Positions 18,969 to 25,953 of a DNA stretch of 64,000 nucleotides are shown here, one piece after another. The notes beneath the pieces are model-generated. The model did not search any database and was not told where the DNA came from. It was given only the letters and a program-made list of their open reading frames with translations. The stretch is from JAGVSV01 sp050952845 (GTDB lineage Bacteria > Bacillota > Clostridia > Christensenellales > Aristaeellaceae), in assembly GCA_050952845.1 (NCBI GenBank), contig JBMNLP010000001.1, forward strand, positions 1,798,001 to 1,862,000, read 5' to 3'. Numbering within the stretch: position 1 is the stretch's first letter; every line of letters begins with the position of its first letter. Position numbers and translations under genes: made by a program.

Positions 18969-20619
18969 AGTGTCCACTGATTAATCCAACAACGTATTAT
19001 AATACAAGCCTTTAAGTCGAATTTATGGTACAATAAGTGCAAGGGAAAGCACCGAAAAGGCAAAAAACCCTTGCACTTATTTCGGAGGTAAAAACAGTGT
19101 ATCGGCCGCAAAGCGAACAAGTCAGTATCTTTGAGGATGAAAAGGTGTTTCAATTCCAAGGACTGGATTCTACCAACGATTGGGTCAAGCTGGCCAAGAT
19201 GATCCCATGGGCTGAGTTGGAACGCCGTTACGCGCAGACCTTTACAAGCGAAGTGGGCAATGTAGGCAAATCCGCCAGGATGGCAATAGGAGCGCTCGTC
19301 ATCAAGGAACGCTATGGTTTTTCAGATGAGGATACGGTGGAGGAGATCCGGATGAATCCTTATCTCCAGTTTTTCCTGGGTCTGCCAGCCTTTCAACATG
19401 AAGCGCCGTTTGACGCGAGCACCATGACGTTGTTTCGCAAGCGGATTCCTGTAGAGTTGACGGCGGAGCTGAATGATTATATCTCCGGCCGCAGGAACCC
19501 ATACGCAGAGAAGAAAGACGAGGAGGAAAATGATGATGCTTCGCCTTCTGAATCAACGGACGAAGGCGATAAAGAGGAGGAATCGGAAGAGGCTGAAGAG
19601 CCTGTCAATAGCGGTACACTGATCCTGGATGCCACCTGCGTCCCTCAGGATATCCGCTATCCAACCGACCTTGGTTTGCTCAACGAGGCGCGGGAGGCGC
19701 TGGAAGCAATGATCGACAGTGTATATCCCACGGGAGAGAAACCCCGAACCTACCGCCGCGTTGCTCGCAGAGACTATCTGAGGTATGTCAGGAACAGGAA
19801 ACCCACCCGGAAACAACTGCGCACCAGCCTTCGGAAACAACTGAACTATGTTCGCCGCGATCTGGGCTATCTATCCGATATGAAGGATCATCTGAGCGAG
19901 AAAGACCGGGAACGACTTGGTGTGATTGAGCAGCTGTATGCGCAGCAGAAGGAAATGTATGACAATCGGACCAGTCGCGTAGATGACAGGATCGTCAGCC
20001 TGCATGAGCCCTGGGTGCGTCCCATCGTTCGCGGCAAGTCGAAAGCGCCGGCAGAGTTTGGTGCAAAGCTGGCTGTATCCGTTGTGGATGGTTATATGCG
20101 CGTAGAACATTTGTCCTGGGATGCGTACCATGAGGGTAAAACGCTGAAGGAATCGGTAGAACGCTATCATGCCGACACGGGTAAGTATCCGGAGCGTGTC
20201 TTAGCAGACAAAGCATATCGTACACGGGAGAATCTTCAATACTGCAAAGCCCACGGCATTCGCATGTCGGGCCCCAAACTGGGCCGTCCACCGAAGGATA
20301 AGGCATTATATCGAGCACAACAAGATGAAGAACGCCGTGAATCAGGCGAACGCAATGCTGTGGAGGGCGGGTTTGGAGTAGGCAAACGTCGTTATGGGAT
20401 GGGATTGGTCAAGGAACGTCTGAAAGAAACCAGTGAAATAGCCATCCATATCTGCATCCTGACGATGAATTTGTGGAGACGCCTGAAGGAGTTTCTTTTT
20501 GCGCTTCTTTTGCTGGTGGTCCATGGGGCTCATGATGACAATTGTGCGGATACAGCAGCATGGGATGGCAATCAGTGGAGATGGTTGTCCTGGAAACATG
20601 GGGTTGCTCAGTAGACCCT
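18969..20619 (+). mobile_element. IS5-like insertion sequence nested in the IS1182-like element
   Basis: Imperfect terminal inverted repeats, AGTGTCCACTGA at 18969-18980 and TCAGTAGACCCT at 20608-20619 (10 of 12 match when reverse-complemented), bound one transposase gene. ATATT occurs directly outside both ends (18964-18968 and 20620-20624), consistent with a target duplication. Removing the element rejoins an intact 3' end of the IS1182-like copy. Confidence 0.72.
19097..20614 (+). CDS. IS5-family-like DDE transposase
   Basis: 505 residues from GTG 19097, which follows GGAGG by eight bases. The N-terminal half carries the helical domain with the GFSDEDTVEEIRMNPYLQFFLG motif. The catalytic half starts with GTLILDATCVPQDIRYPTDLGLLNEARE, the DDE-type first Asp block of a large IS5-related group, and continues to VLADKAYRTRENLQYC and RNAVEGGFGVGKRRYG. 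A long acidic insert (residues ~145-180, EEENDD and EEESEEAEE) separates the two halves. The gene looks intact. It is unrelated in function to its neighbours. Confidence 0.88.
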   Translation: MYRPQSEQVSIFEDEKVFQFQGLDSTNDWVKLAKMIPWAELERRYAQTFTSEVGNVGKSARMAIGALVIKERYGFSDEDTVEEIRMNPYLQFFLGLPAFQHEAPFDASTMTLFRKRIPVELTAELNDYISGRRNPYAEKKDEEENDDASPSESTDEGDKEEESEEAEEPVNSGTLILDATCVPQDIRYPTDLGLLNEAREALEAMIDSVYPTGEKPRTYRRVARRDYLRYVRNRKPTRKQLRTSLRKQLNYVRRDLGYLSDMKDHLSEKDRERLGVIEQLYAQQKEMYDNRTSRVDDRIVSLHEPWVRPIVRGKSKAPAEFGAKLAVSVVDGYMRVEHLSWDAYHEGKTLKESVERYHADTGKYPERVLADKAYRTRENLQYCKAHGIRMSGPKLGRPPKDKALYRAQQDEERRESGERNAVEGGFGVGKRRYGMGLVKERLKETSEIAIHICILTMNLWRRLKEFLFALLLLVVHGAHDDNCADTAAWDGNQWRWLSWKHGVAQ

Positions 20620-20622
20620 ATA

Positions 20623-22203
20623 TTAACTGCATTTTATAGGTTCTTGCACGCTTTTCAATAGCCTTTTGCTATTAATCGCCCCAATCTTAAATCCCAACCA
20701 GGTTTTTAGGCGTACTAACCCCCTCACAGGCACATGATCTATATCATAGCGTCTGCGAAGTAGGGAGGGAATTCCTTCTATACCGTTCCGTTTCTTTGCA
20801 AATTCTTTGTATGCTTGACTCCCCATATGAATCACTTGCTTGGCTCTCGCAATTGTTTTGCTTGTGATTGAAACAACGTTGCTTTTCTTCTGTTCTTTCA
20901 TAGAGCAGTTCGTACGATATGGGCAATTTGCACAGTCTGTCTTTTGAAATACGGCTCGATACATGCCTGTTTTAGGGTAGTAGGTGGTCTTGATCGGCTC
21001 TTTACCTCCCGGGCAGCTTAAGACTTTCCCTTGTTCTTCGTCTATTTGAAATTCACTCAGAATCGGTTCCGGTGTTTTTCCTATTAAGGCTGTTGTCAAT
21101 AGTTGAATGTTATTGTCTTTGGCCGCGGATTTTATATCTTCACTTCCAAAGGCGCCATCTGCAATAAGGATCAGCTCATCTTCTTGCTGTCCTAGGTTTT
21201 CTATGATGTCTTCCGCAAAGGATTGATCGGAATAGGTATTCGGCTTTAAATCGTAATGCGTTATGTAGTTGGGTCCTTCATTCGGACTCAACTCAACAAT
21301 ATTTGCAGTGTAACCTTTGTGATCTTTTCCGGCCTTTTTACGGTAAGTCGCATCCGGATCCGATGGATTTTGCAAACTATCAGTTTTGATTTGAGCTTTA
21401 TCTTTAGGTTTTGGACCGTTCGGTGTTGATTCCGTTTGCTCTCTTAAAACTCTTTGGAGAAGACGAAACTCCGAACTATCATAAAGAGAATCCGGAACTT
21501 GCTTGCTTAAATTTACACCGTCATGGATGACTTCTTGAAGACGCTCTTCTAAACCATCGCTCCTGCGGTGATAAATAATTTTATTGACATCATCCTCTTC
21601 TAAATAGTGCTTGTATTGATCCGATATGAGTTCGTCTTGTTTCTTCATGCGCTTCACCATATTCGCAACACAAGTGTACATGATTTCCAATCGTGACATT
21701 TTTTTACAGTTGGATGCGACCATAAGGCTATCCATCCTTCGGATAGAACGATTCACTCCACTAAAAGAAGCAAAGGAATCCGCTAAAGCCTCCATTTCTT
21801 CTTGGACAAGATCTCGACCGGTTTCTATCTCATAGTTGTAGAGTCTTTCTCTAAAACGGCTAAAGGTTCGATCACTAACAGGTTGTTCTTCAAAACTACC
21901 GGTACCAAGAGCATGTTGAAAAAGCATGTCAAACATCATCCGTTCAATCAACTCATCATCGGTTAAAGCAAAGAGTTCTTTCAGAATCAAAGCACCGAAA
22001 ATCACATTCACCGGTGTATTGGGACGGCTTGCAGGGGTACTGCTGTAGAGATCTTTAAATCTTTCTTCATTTATGGATGAGAAAATCAATTTGTAGAAGC
22101 CTACTGCCCAGGATTTCTCCAAATACTTCTTTTCTCTTTCTGTTAAGCCGTAAAGAGGATCATTGAAATTAAATTGTTGATTGGAATTCGTTACAAAAGC
22201 CAT
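20623..22203 (-). CDS. IS1182-family transposase
   Basis: 526 residues, intact, start ATG at 22203 with an AAAGGAGG site. N-terminal DUF772-like domain (SRPNTPVNVIFGALILKELFALTDDELIERMMFD), first catalytic Asp in RRMDSLMVASN, a central linker, then GYTANIVE, LIADGAFGSEDI and the zinc-knuckle-like CANCPYRTNC before KRNGIEGIPSLLRRRYDIDHVPVRG. This order matches IS1182 family enzymes. The stop codon lies within the ATATT target repeat created by the IS5-like insertion. Confidence 0.9.
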   Translation of the reverse strand: MAFVTNSNQQFNFNDPLYGLTEREKKYLEKSWAVGFYKLIFSSINEERFKDLYSSTPASRPNTPVNVIFGALILKELFALTDDELIERMMFDMLFQHALGTGSFEEQPVSDRTFSRFRERLYNYEIETGRDLVQEEMEALADSFASFSGVNRSIRRMDSLMVASNCKKMSRLEIMYTCVANMVKRMKKQDELISDQYKHYLEEDDVNKIIYHRRSDGLEERLQEVIHDGVNLSKQVPDSLYDSSEFRLLQRVLREQTESTPNGPKPKDKAQIKTDSLQNPSDPDATYRKKAGKDHKGYTANIVELSPNEGPNYITHYDLKPNTYSDQSFAEDIIENLGQQEDELILIADGAFGSEDIKSAAKDNNIQLLTTALIGKTPEPILSEFQIDEEQGKVLSCPGGKEPIKTTYYPKTGMYRAVFQKTDCANCPYRTNCSMKEQKKSNVVSITSKTIARAKQVIHMGSQAYKEFAKKRNGIEGIPSLLRRRYDIDHVPVRGLVRLKTWLGFKIGAINSKRLLKSVQEPIKCS

Positions 22204-22420
22204 GAAAACGCCTCCTTTAATATATATCTATTATATCATATTAAGGGAGAAAATGTTGAAATTTCAACGTTTTTCAAGCTCCTTATAGGATTCCCTTGCA
22301 GGATTTTGATAGCAGTGCCGCCGAGGCGATGAGCAGTTAATGAATTACTTTTGACACCCTAACCATATATAGCAATTTTAAATTTGAAAAATTCCACGAA
22401 GAAGTAGCAGTAAAGAACAA

Positions 22421-22451
22421 AAAAGCCGCCCCAATTGGGACAGCCTTTTTG
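22421..22451 (-). terminator. Intrinsic terminator of the FMN-binding protein gene
   Basis: Minus-strand hairpin GCTGTCCC-AATT-GGGGCGGC followed by a run of six T, just past the stop codon of the FMN-binding protein. Confidence 0.8.
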
Positions 22452-22460
22452 TTGAAGCGC

Positions 22461-23573
22461 TTATTCTGCTGTGTACTTCACCGTGAGATCGGGATAGCCA
22501 TACGATACCACCGTAATTTCGTAGGTCTTGCCCTTTTCAAAGATTGGGGTTTCTGTCCGATCCTTTTTGTTGTACAGCGTAGCGTCCGGGTTCAGTTCTC
22601 CATTTTCCGTCAGCAGATTGAAGCGCTCATTTACCGTTCCGTGATGGCCGACCGGTTCCTGCTCAATGGGCTTTTCAGCACCTTCAGCCAGAACGAGCAC
22701 ATGCTGAAGGTTTTTCAGGTAATTGGCCAGATCTCCATTTTCCAGAACAATCTGTCTGCCTTCCATCCGGATGTTCCCTGCCTGAAGGCCGCTATCCACC
22801 ACAAAGCGGGGGGCCTGCGCCTCATCCTCTTCGCCATGTCCGCTTTCAAAATTGGGCGCGCGGAAAGTACGGGAAGTATCAATCACATTGACAAAGTACT
22901 TGCCGGGGGCAAGGTCATTTTCAAAATGCAGCGAGAGCAGGCCATCCTTTATTTCCACCTGATAGGATTGGGCATCCAGTACGTCCATGTTTTTAACGCC
23001 GTGGCGCACATCGACAACTTCCGCCTGGAAGCCCTCAGGTAATTTGCTTTCCAGCACCACATTGCGGCCGCTGATTTCTTTGACCGGCATCACGCTGCCT
23101 TTTCCTGGCAGGAAAGTCAGCCCCTTTTTGCCATCCAGCGCGTTCAATACCGCCTCCTTCGCGGCAACACCAACCATGGTTGCGCCGGTAACCGCGTCGG
23201 CTTCCCCTGTGTTTACCGCCATTTCAGCGACTTCGTCCCTTGTCTTGCCTACAAATTTTTCAAGTAGGCCGGATTTCAGCATCATGTCGAAGAAGGGCTT
23301 GTTCTTGGTTACCCAGAATTCTTCCATGTCCTTGCTCTCTACGGAGCCTTCCAGTCCAGTCCCGTTGTCCTGAACTGCGGTGATTTTTCCGCTGTCGTCC
23401 GTTTCCACCGTCAAGCGGATGTTGTAAAACGGCGGGTGAATGAACGGCATCACGTCCGGGTAGGTGCGCCCGTCTACATTGGCGTCGCCGTACAGTGTGG
23501 CGGCCGCCGCGCTCAGCGATAGACTCAATACCATCACCAGCGCAAGAATCATAGAAACAGATTTTCGATGCAT
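22461..23573 (-). CDS. Secreted FMN-binding-domain protein
   Basis: 370 residues with a signal peptide (MHRKSVSMILALVMVLSLSLSAAAA cut into shorter parts: hydrophobic core 8-20, AAAA cleavage region near 25). An FMN_bind domain covers residues ~45-145 and contains DAVTGAT at 126-132, the motif whose last Thr is flavinylated by ApbE-type transferases. The remaining ~220 residues show no domain I recognise, apart from a His/Glu-rich stretch (ESGHGEEDEAQ). It is probably an extracytoplasmic electron carrier. Its own promoter carries the shared operator, so expression should rise with metal limitation, and a role in reducing ferric iron outside the cell is a fair hypothesis. Confidence 0.8.
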   Translation of the reverse strand: MHRKSVSMILALVMVLSLSLSAAAATLYGDANVDGRTYPDVMPFIHPPFYNIRLTVETDDSGKITAVQDNGTGLEGSVESKDMEEFWVTKNKPFFDMMLKSGLLEKFVGKTRDEVAEMAVNTGEADAVTGATMVGVAAKEAVLNALDGKKGLTFLPGKGSVMPVKEISGRNVVLESKLPEGFQAEVVDVRHGVKNMDVLDAQSYQVEIKDGLLSLHFENDLAPGKYFVNVIDTSRTFRAPNFESGHGEEDEAQAPRFVVDSGLQAGNIRMEGRQIVLENGDLANYLKNLQHVLVLAEGAEKPIEQEPVGHHGTVNERFNLLTENGELNPDATLYNKKDRTETPIFEKGKTYEITVVSYGYPDLTVKYTAE

Positions 23574-23596
23574 ATGCTCCTCCTAAAAGTATTGTG

Positions 23597-23650
23597 GTTA
23601 GATACATCTAACCAGCACAAATTTTATCACGCCTTATGTTTTCTTGTCAA
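23597..23650 (-). promoter_or_regulatory. Promoter and operator of the FMN-binding protein gene
   Basis: On the minus strand, TTGACA (23650-23645), 18 bp, TAAAAT (23626-23621). One exact operator copy at 23597-23612 covers the expected transcription start. Confidence 0.8.
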
Positions 23651-23678
23651 CCATAAATTATGTGCATGTTTTATGGGC

Positions 23679-23726
23679 TTGAATCATCAAGTCATATATA
23701 GTAATATTCAGTTAGAAAACACTAAC
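23679..23726 (+). promoter_or_regulatory. Promoter and operator of the small gene/methyltransferase unit
   Basis: TTGAAT (23679-23684), 17 bp, TAATAT (23702-23707), with one exact operator copy at 23711-23726 at the expected start site. It is divergent from the FMN-binding protein promoter. Confidence 0.78.
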
Positions 23727-23747
23727 CGTTTTGGTGGAGGTGAACGT

Positions 23748-24011
23748 TTGGAAGGGTTATACTGCCAGAAAACCATTGAAACTTACAACCAGCATGCACA
23801 CAACAAGATGGAAGACGAAGAAGAAGGTTGGCACGGGAAGTATGGTACCTTGATGGCCTCTATGATAGAAGAAACCATGCACATGGTACTCTCCACCGTT
23901 CCCAGCCTTCGGGTTATTAAGGTCCATCGCACGCCTTGCAAACACCAGCCACAGAAACAATGGATTCACTTCGTTCTGGAGAAAAGCATTTATGTCGAAA
24001 AACACACGTAA
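23748..24011 (+). CDS. Small protein of unknown function (87 residues)
   Basis: Begins at TTG 23748, seven bases after GGTGGAGG, directly downstream of a promoter with the shared operator. The product has no signal peptide and no domain I recognise. It is rich in charged residues in the middle (KMEDEEEGW), has several His and Met (HAHNKM, IEETMHMV) and a C-terminal PCKHQPQKQWIHFVLEK. It overlaps the following methyltransferase by 20 bp in another frame, so the two are likely co-translated. The call as a real gene rests on the ribosome-binding site, promoter position and overlap, not on homology. Confidence 0.6.
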   Translation: MEGLYCQKTIETYNQHAHNKMEDEEEGWHGKYGTLMASMIEETMHMVLSTVPSLRVIKVHRTPCKHQPQKQWIHFVLEKSIYVEKHT

Positions 24012-24618
24012 TGTCTGGGATGTTTTTGCCCCGGTATACCAGTTGGCCATGCGATCTAACCGCTCTCTCTATGCTGCCATATGCCAGAGGATCATCCCGA
24101 AGGTAAAAGACAAAACGGTATTGGAGTTGGGCGCAGGGCCTGGAATCATTGCCCTGGAGGTAGCGAGCGCTACCCGCGGGATGATTGCCACCGATTCTTC
24201 CCGGCAGATGATTGCCGAAGCTAAAAAGAAAAAAAACCCTGACAACCTGCGCTTTCAGGTTGTGGACGCCCGGACATTGCCCTATACCGACGGGCAGTTT
24301 GATGTGGTTATCATTGCCAACACCCTTCATATAATGCCGGATGCGCACTTGGCTCTGGCGGAAATTGCCCGGATATTAAAACAAGATGGGTTGTTGATCG
24401 CCCCTAACTTCGTCCGGGAAAACCTGAGGTTCCTGGCAAAGCTGCGCTACAGGCTCTGCCAGCTTTTGGGCATTGGCTTTCAGCATGTTTGGACGGCGCA
24501 GGAATACGGGAATTTCCTGCAAGAACACGGGTTTTGTGTTCAGACGCAGGAGCTTTTACCTTCTGCTGTTCCCGTTTTGTATGTGGAAGCAAACGTGAAA
24601 CATCCAAATACAACATAA
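23992..24618 (+). CDS. Class I SAM-dependent methyltransferase
   Basis: 208 residues, cytoplasmic. SAM motif I is VLELGAGPGI at 43-52, followed by ATDSSRQMI and the FDVVIIANTLHIMPDAHLALAEIARILKQDG stretch in pieces typical of Methyltransf_11/25 proteins. A GGAG site lies ten bases before ATG 23992. It is the second gene of a short operator-controlled unit and ends at the MITE-like repeat. It is one of four to five small-molecule methyltransferases in this metal island; the substrate is unknown. Confidence 0.82.
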   Translation: MSKNTRNVWDVFAPVYQLAMRSNRSLYAAICQRIIPKVKDKTVLELGAGPGIIALEVASATRGMIATDSSRQMIAEAKKKKNPDNLRFQVVDARTLPYTDGQFDVVIIANTLHIMPDAHLALAEIARILKQDGLLIAPNFVRENLRFLAKLRYRLCQLLGIGFQHVWTAQEYGNFLQEHGFCVQTQELLPSAVPVLYVEANVKHPNTT

Positions 24619-24783
24619 TAATACCAACTCCAAACATTAACGTATCGTTGTGCCGGGTCTTTTGGTTTGCAGCTTCGTCGGCTGCTCGGTCAGCGTAGCG
24701 CTGCTACGCTTCCCTCGTCTGCTCCTTGCTGCAAGCCAAAATCCCTCGACCCTTTGGATGCATTCATGTTTTACGTTGGTATA
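24618..24783. repeat. ~166-bp MITE-like palindromic repeat, copy 2
   Basis: Reverse-complement copy of 5601-5768, starting at the 3' end of the methyltransferase gene and ending 10 bp before the -35 of the next promoter. Same TACCAAC-type ends and the same central palindrome. The two copies are in opposite orientation and bracket 19 kb. Confidence 0.8.
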
Positions 24784-24793
24784 AAAATAACGC

Positions 24794-24848
24794 TTGACAA
24801 ACCCCTGGCGTTAGTCTATTCTAACTCCAGGAGTTAGTTTTCTCTAAC
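24794..24848 (+). promoter_or_regulatory. Promoter of DUF3793-flavodoxin unit with two tandem operators
   Basis: TTGACA (24794-24799), 17 bp, TATTCT (24817-24822). Operator copies at 24810-24825, overlapping the -10, and 24833-24848, 23 bp apart. Confidence 0.83.
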
Positions 24849-24879
24849 CCTGAAATTTCACTGTGTTTCGGAGCGTGCT

Positions 24880-25443
24880 ATGGAAGAATCCTTTGAAAAA
24901 ATCCTTGTATACCATACCTCTGCAACCTTAAAAGGCTATAAAGCCGGCAGCCTTTTTTCTTACCGTCCCTGCTGTGAAAAAGCGTTTCAAAATGCGCTAA
25001 AAGCACTGGACGAGGCGCTGAGCAAAAAAGGCGTACGAGTTTGTATGATTGATAGAAACAACAGTTCCAAACAAATTTTAGTATATCGGCCTGAGATGAT
25101 AGAAGCGATGCTGTCCGAACCTAAGCTTCGATGTTTCCTGTACCAATTGGGTTACCCGGTCGATAAAGGGCATGAAGTTAATATAGGTCATTTGCTGATG
25201 AAAATGACAAAATCCCAAGATTTTCCTCACGAGATCGGCCTGTTTTTAGGTTATCCCTTAGAGGATGTGCTGGGTTTTATTGCCAACAAGGGCAAGGGGT
25301 ATACCTTTTGCGGGCTTTGGAAGGTATATGCGCAACCTGAAAAAACTAAGGAGCGTTTTGACCTGTTTCAAAAATGTCGTGAGCATTGCTTGGAATGCTT
25401 GCGTCAGGGGCAAAGTGTTTTGCAGCTCATTCACGCTGCTTGA
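24880..25443 (+). CDS. DUF3793 family protein
   Basis: 187 residues, cytoplasmic. It fits the DUF3793 family, which in Clostridia and other anaerobes is usually encoded next to a flavodoxin: FLGYPLEDVLGFIANKGKGYTFCGLWKVY is the diagnostic C-terminal block, preceded by CFLYQLGYP. Three conserved-looking cysteines occur near the N-terminal RPCCEK and the C-terminal KCREHCLECL. The function is not established; a link to iron-limited electron transfer is likely from the partner gene. It begins at ATG 24880 after a GGAG site and lies 31 bp before flavodoxin. Confidence 0.85.
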   Translation: MEESFEKILVYHTSATLKGYKAGSLFSYRPCCEKAFQNALKALDEALSKKGVRVCMIDRNNSSKQILVYRPEMIEAMLSEPKLRCFLYQLGYPVDKGHEVNIGHLLMKMTKSQDFPHEIGLFLGYPLEDVLGFIANKGKGYTFCGLWKVYAQPEKTKERFDLFQKCREHCLECLRQGQSVLQLIHAA

Positions 25444-25474
25444 CATATGCATTATCTATAAGGAGGGATCATCA

Positions 25475-25888
25475 ATGTCCAAAATAGCTGTGGTTTACTG
25501 GAGTGGAACCGGCAATACGGAAATCATGGCCGAAGAGATTGCCAACGCCTGCAATGCAGACCTGTACCAGGCAAGCGACTTTAACGTAAAGTTAATGTCC
25601 AACTATCAGGCGGTGGCCTTCGGCTGCCCTTCCATGGGAGCCGAGGAATTAGAGGAGGGCGAGTTCGCCCCCATGTTTGATGGAGTTAAAGGCAGCCTGT
25701 CCGGCAAAAAGATCGCGCTGTTCGGCTCATACGATTGGGGGGATGGAGAATGGATGCGAATCTGGCAAGCGGAATGTGAAAGTTTTGGTGCCCAGATGGT
25801 GGCAGATGGTTTGATTGTACATCTGACGCCGGATGATGAAGGGCTTGCTTCCTGCCGTCAACTGGGAGAACAATTAGCCGCACAATAA
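25475..25888 (+). CDS. Flavodoxin
   Basis: 137-residue short-chain flavodoxin, a soluble FMN electron carrier that replaces ferredoxin when iron is scarce. The phosphate-binding loop is SGTGNTE at residues 10-16 and the ring-binding region includes GCPSMGAEELE and FGSYDWGDGEWM. ATG 25475 is preceded by AAGGAGG. Co-transcribed with DUF3793 from a promoter with two operators, as expected for an iron-starvation gene. A strong terminator follows. Confidence 0.93.
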   Translation: MSKIAVVYWSGTGNTEIMAEEIANACNADLYQASDFNVKLMSNYQAVAFGCPSMGAEELEEGEFAPMFDGVKGSLSGKKIALFGSYDWGDGEWMRIWQAECESFGAQMVADGLIVHLTPDDEGLASCRQLGEQLAAQ

Positions 25889-25896
25889 ATTACTTT

Positions 25897-25930
25897 CCTG
25901 CGCCTTAAGAATAAGGCGCAGGTTTGTTTT
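25897..25930 (+). terminator. Intrinsic terminator after flavodoxin
   Basis: Eleven-base-pair stem CCTGCGCCTTA-AGAA-TAAGGCGCAGG followed by TTTGTTTT. It lies between flavodoxin and the ABC pair, so the pair is either reached by read-through or has a promoter I cannot see. Confidence 0.85.
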
Positions 25931-25953
25931 ATTTGAATGGAGTAGAAAAAAAC

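Larger units (their letters stand above)
18847..22364. mobile_element. IS1182-like insertion sequence, interrupted by an IS5-like element
   Basis: The outer boundaries are 23-bp perfect inverted repeats at 18841-18863 and 22348-22370. The terminal part reads GGTTAGGGTGTCAAAAG inward and is flanked on both sides by ATATAT, which may be the target duplication. The transposase gene is 20623-22203. A second element (18969-20619) is inserted just past the transposase stop codon, so the IS1182-like transposase itself is intact. Element boundaries are inferred from the repeats. Confidence 0.8.
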
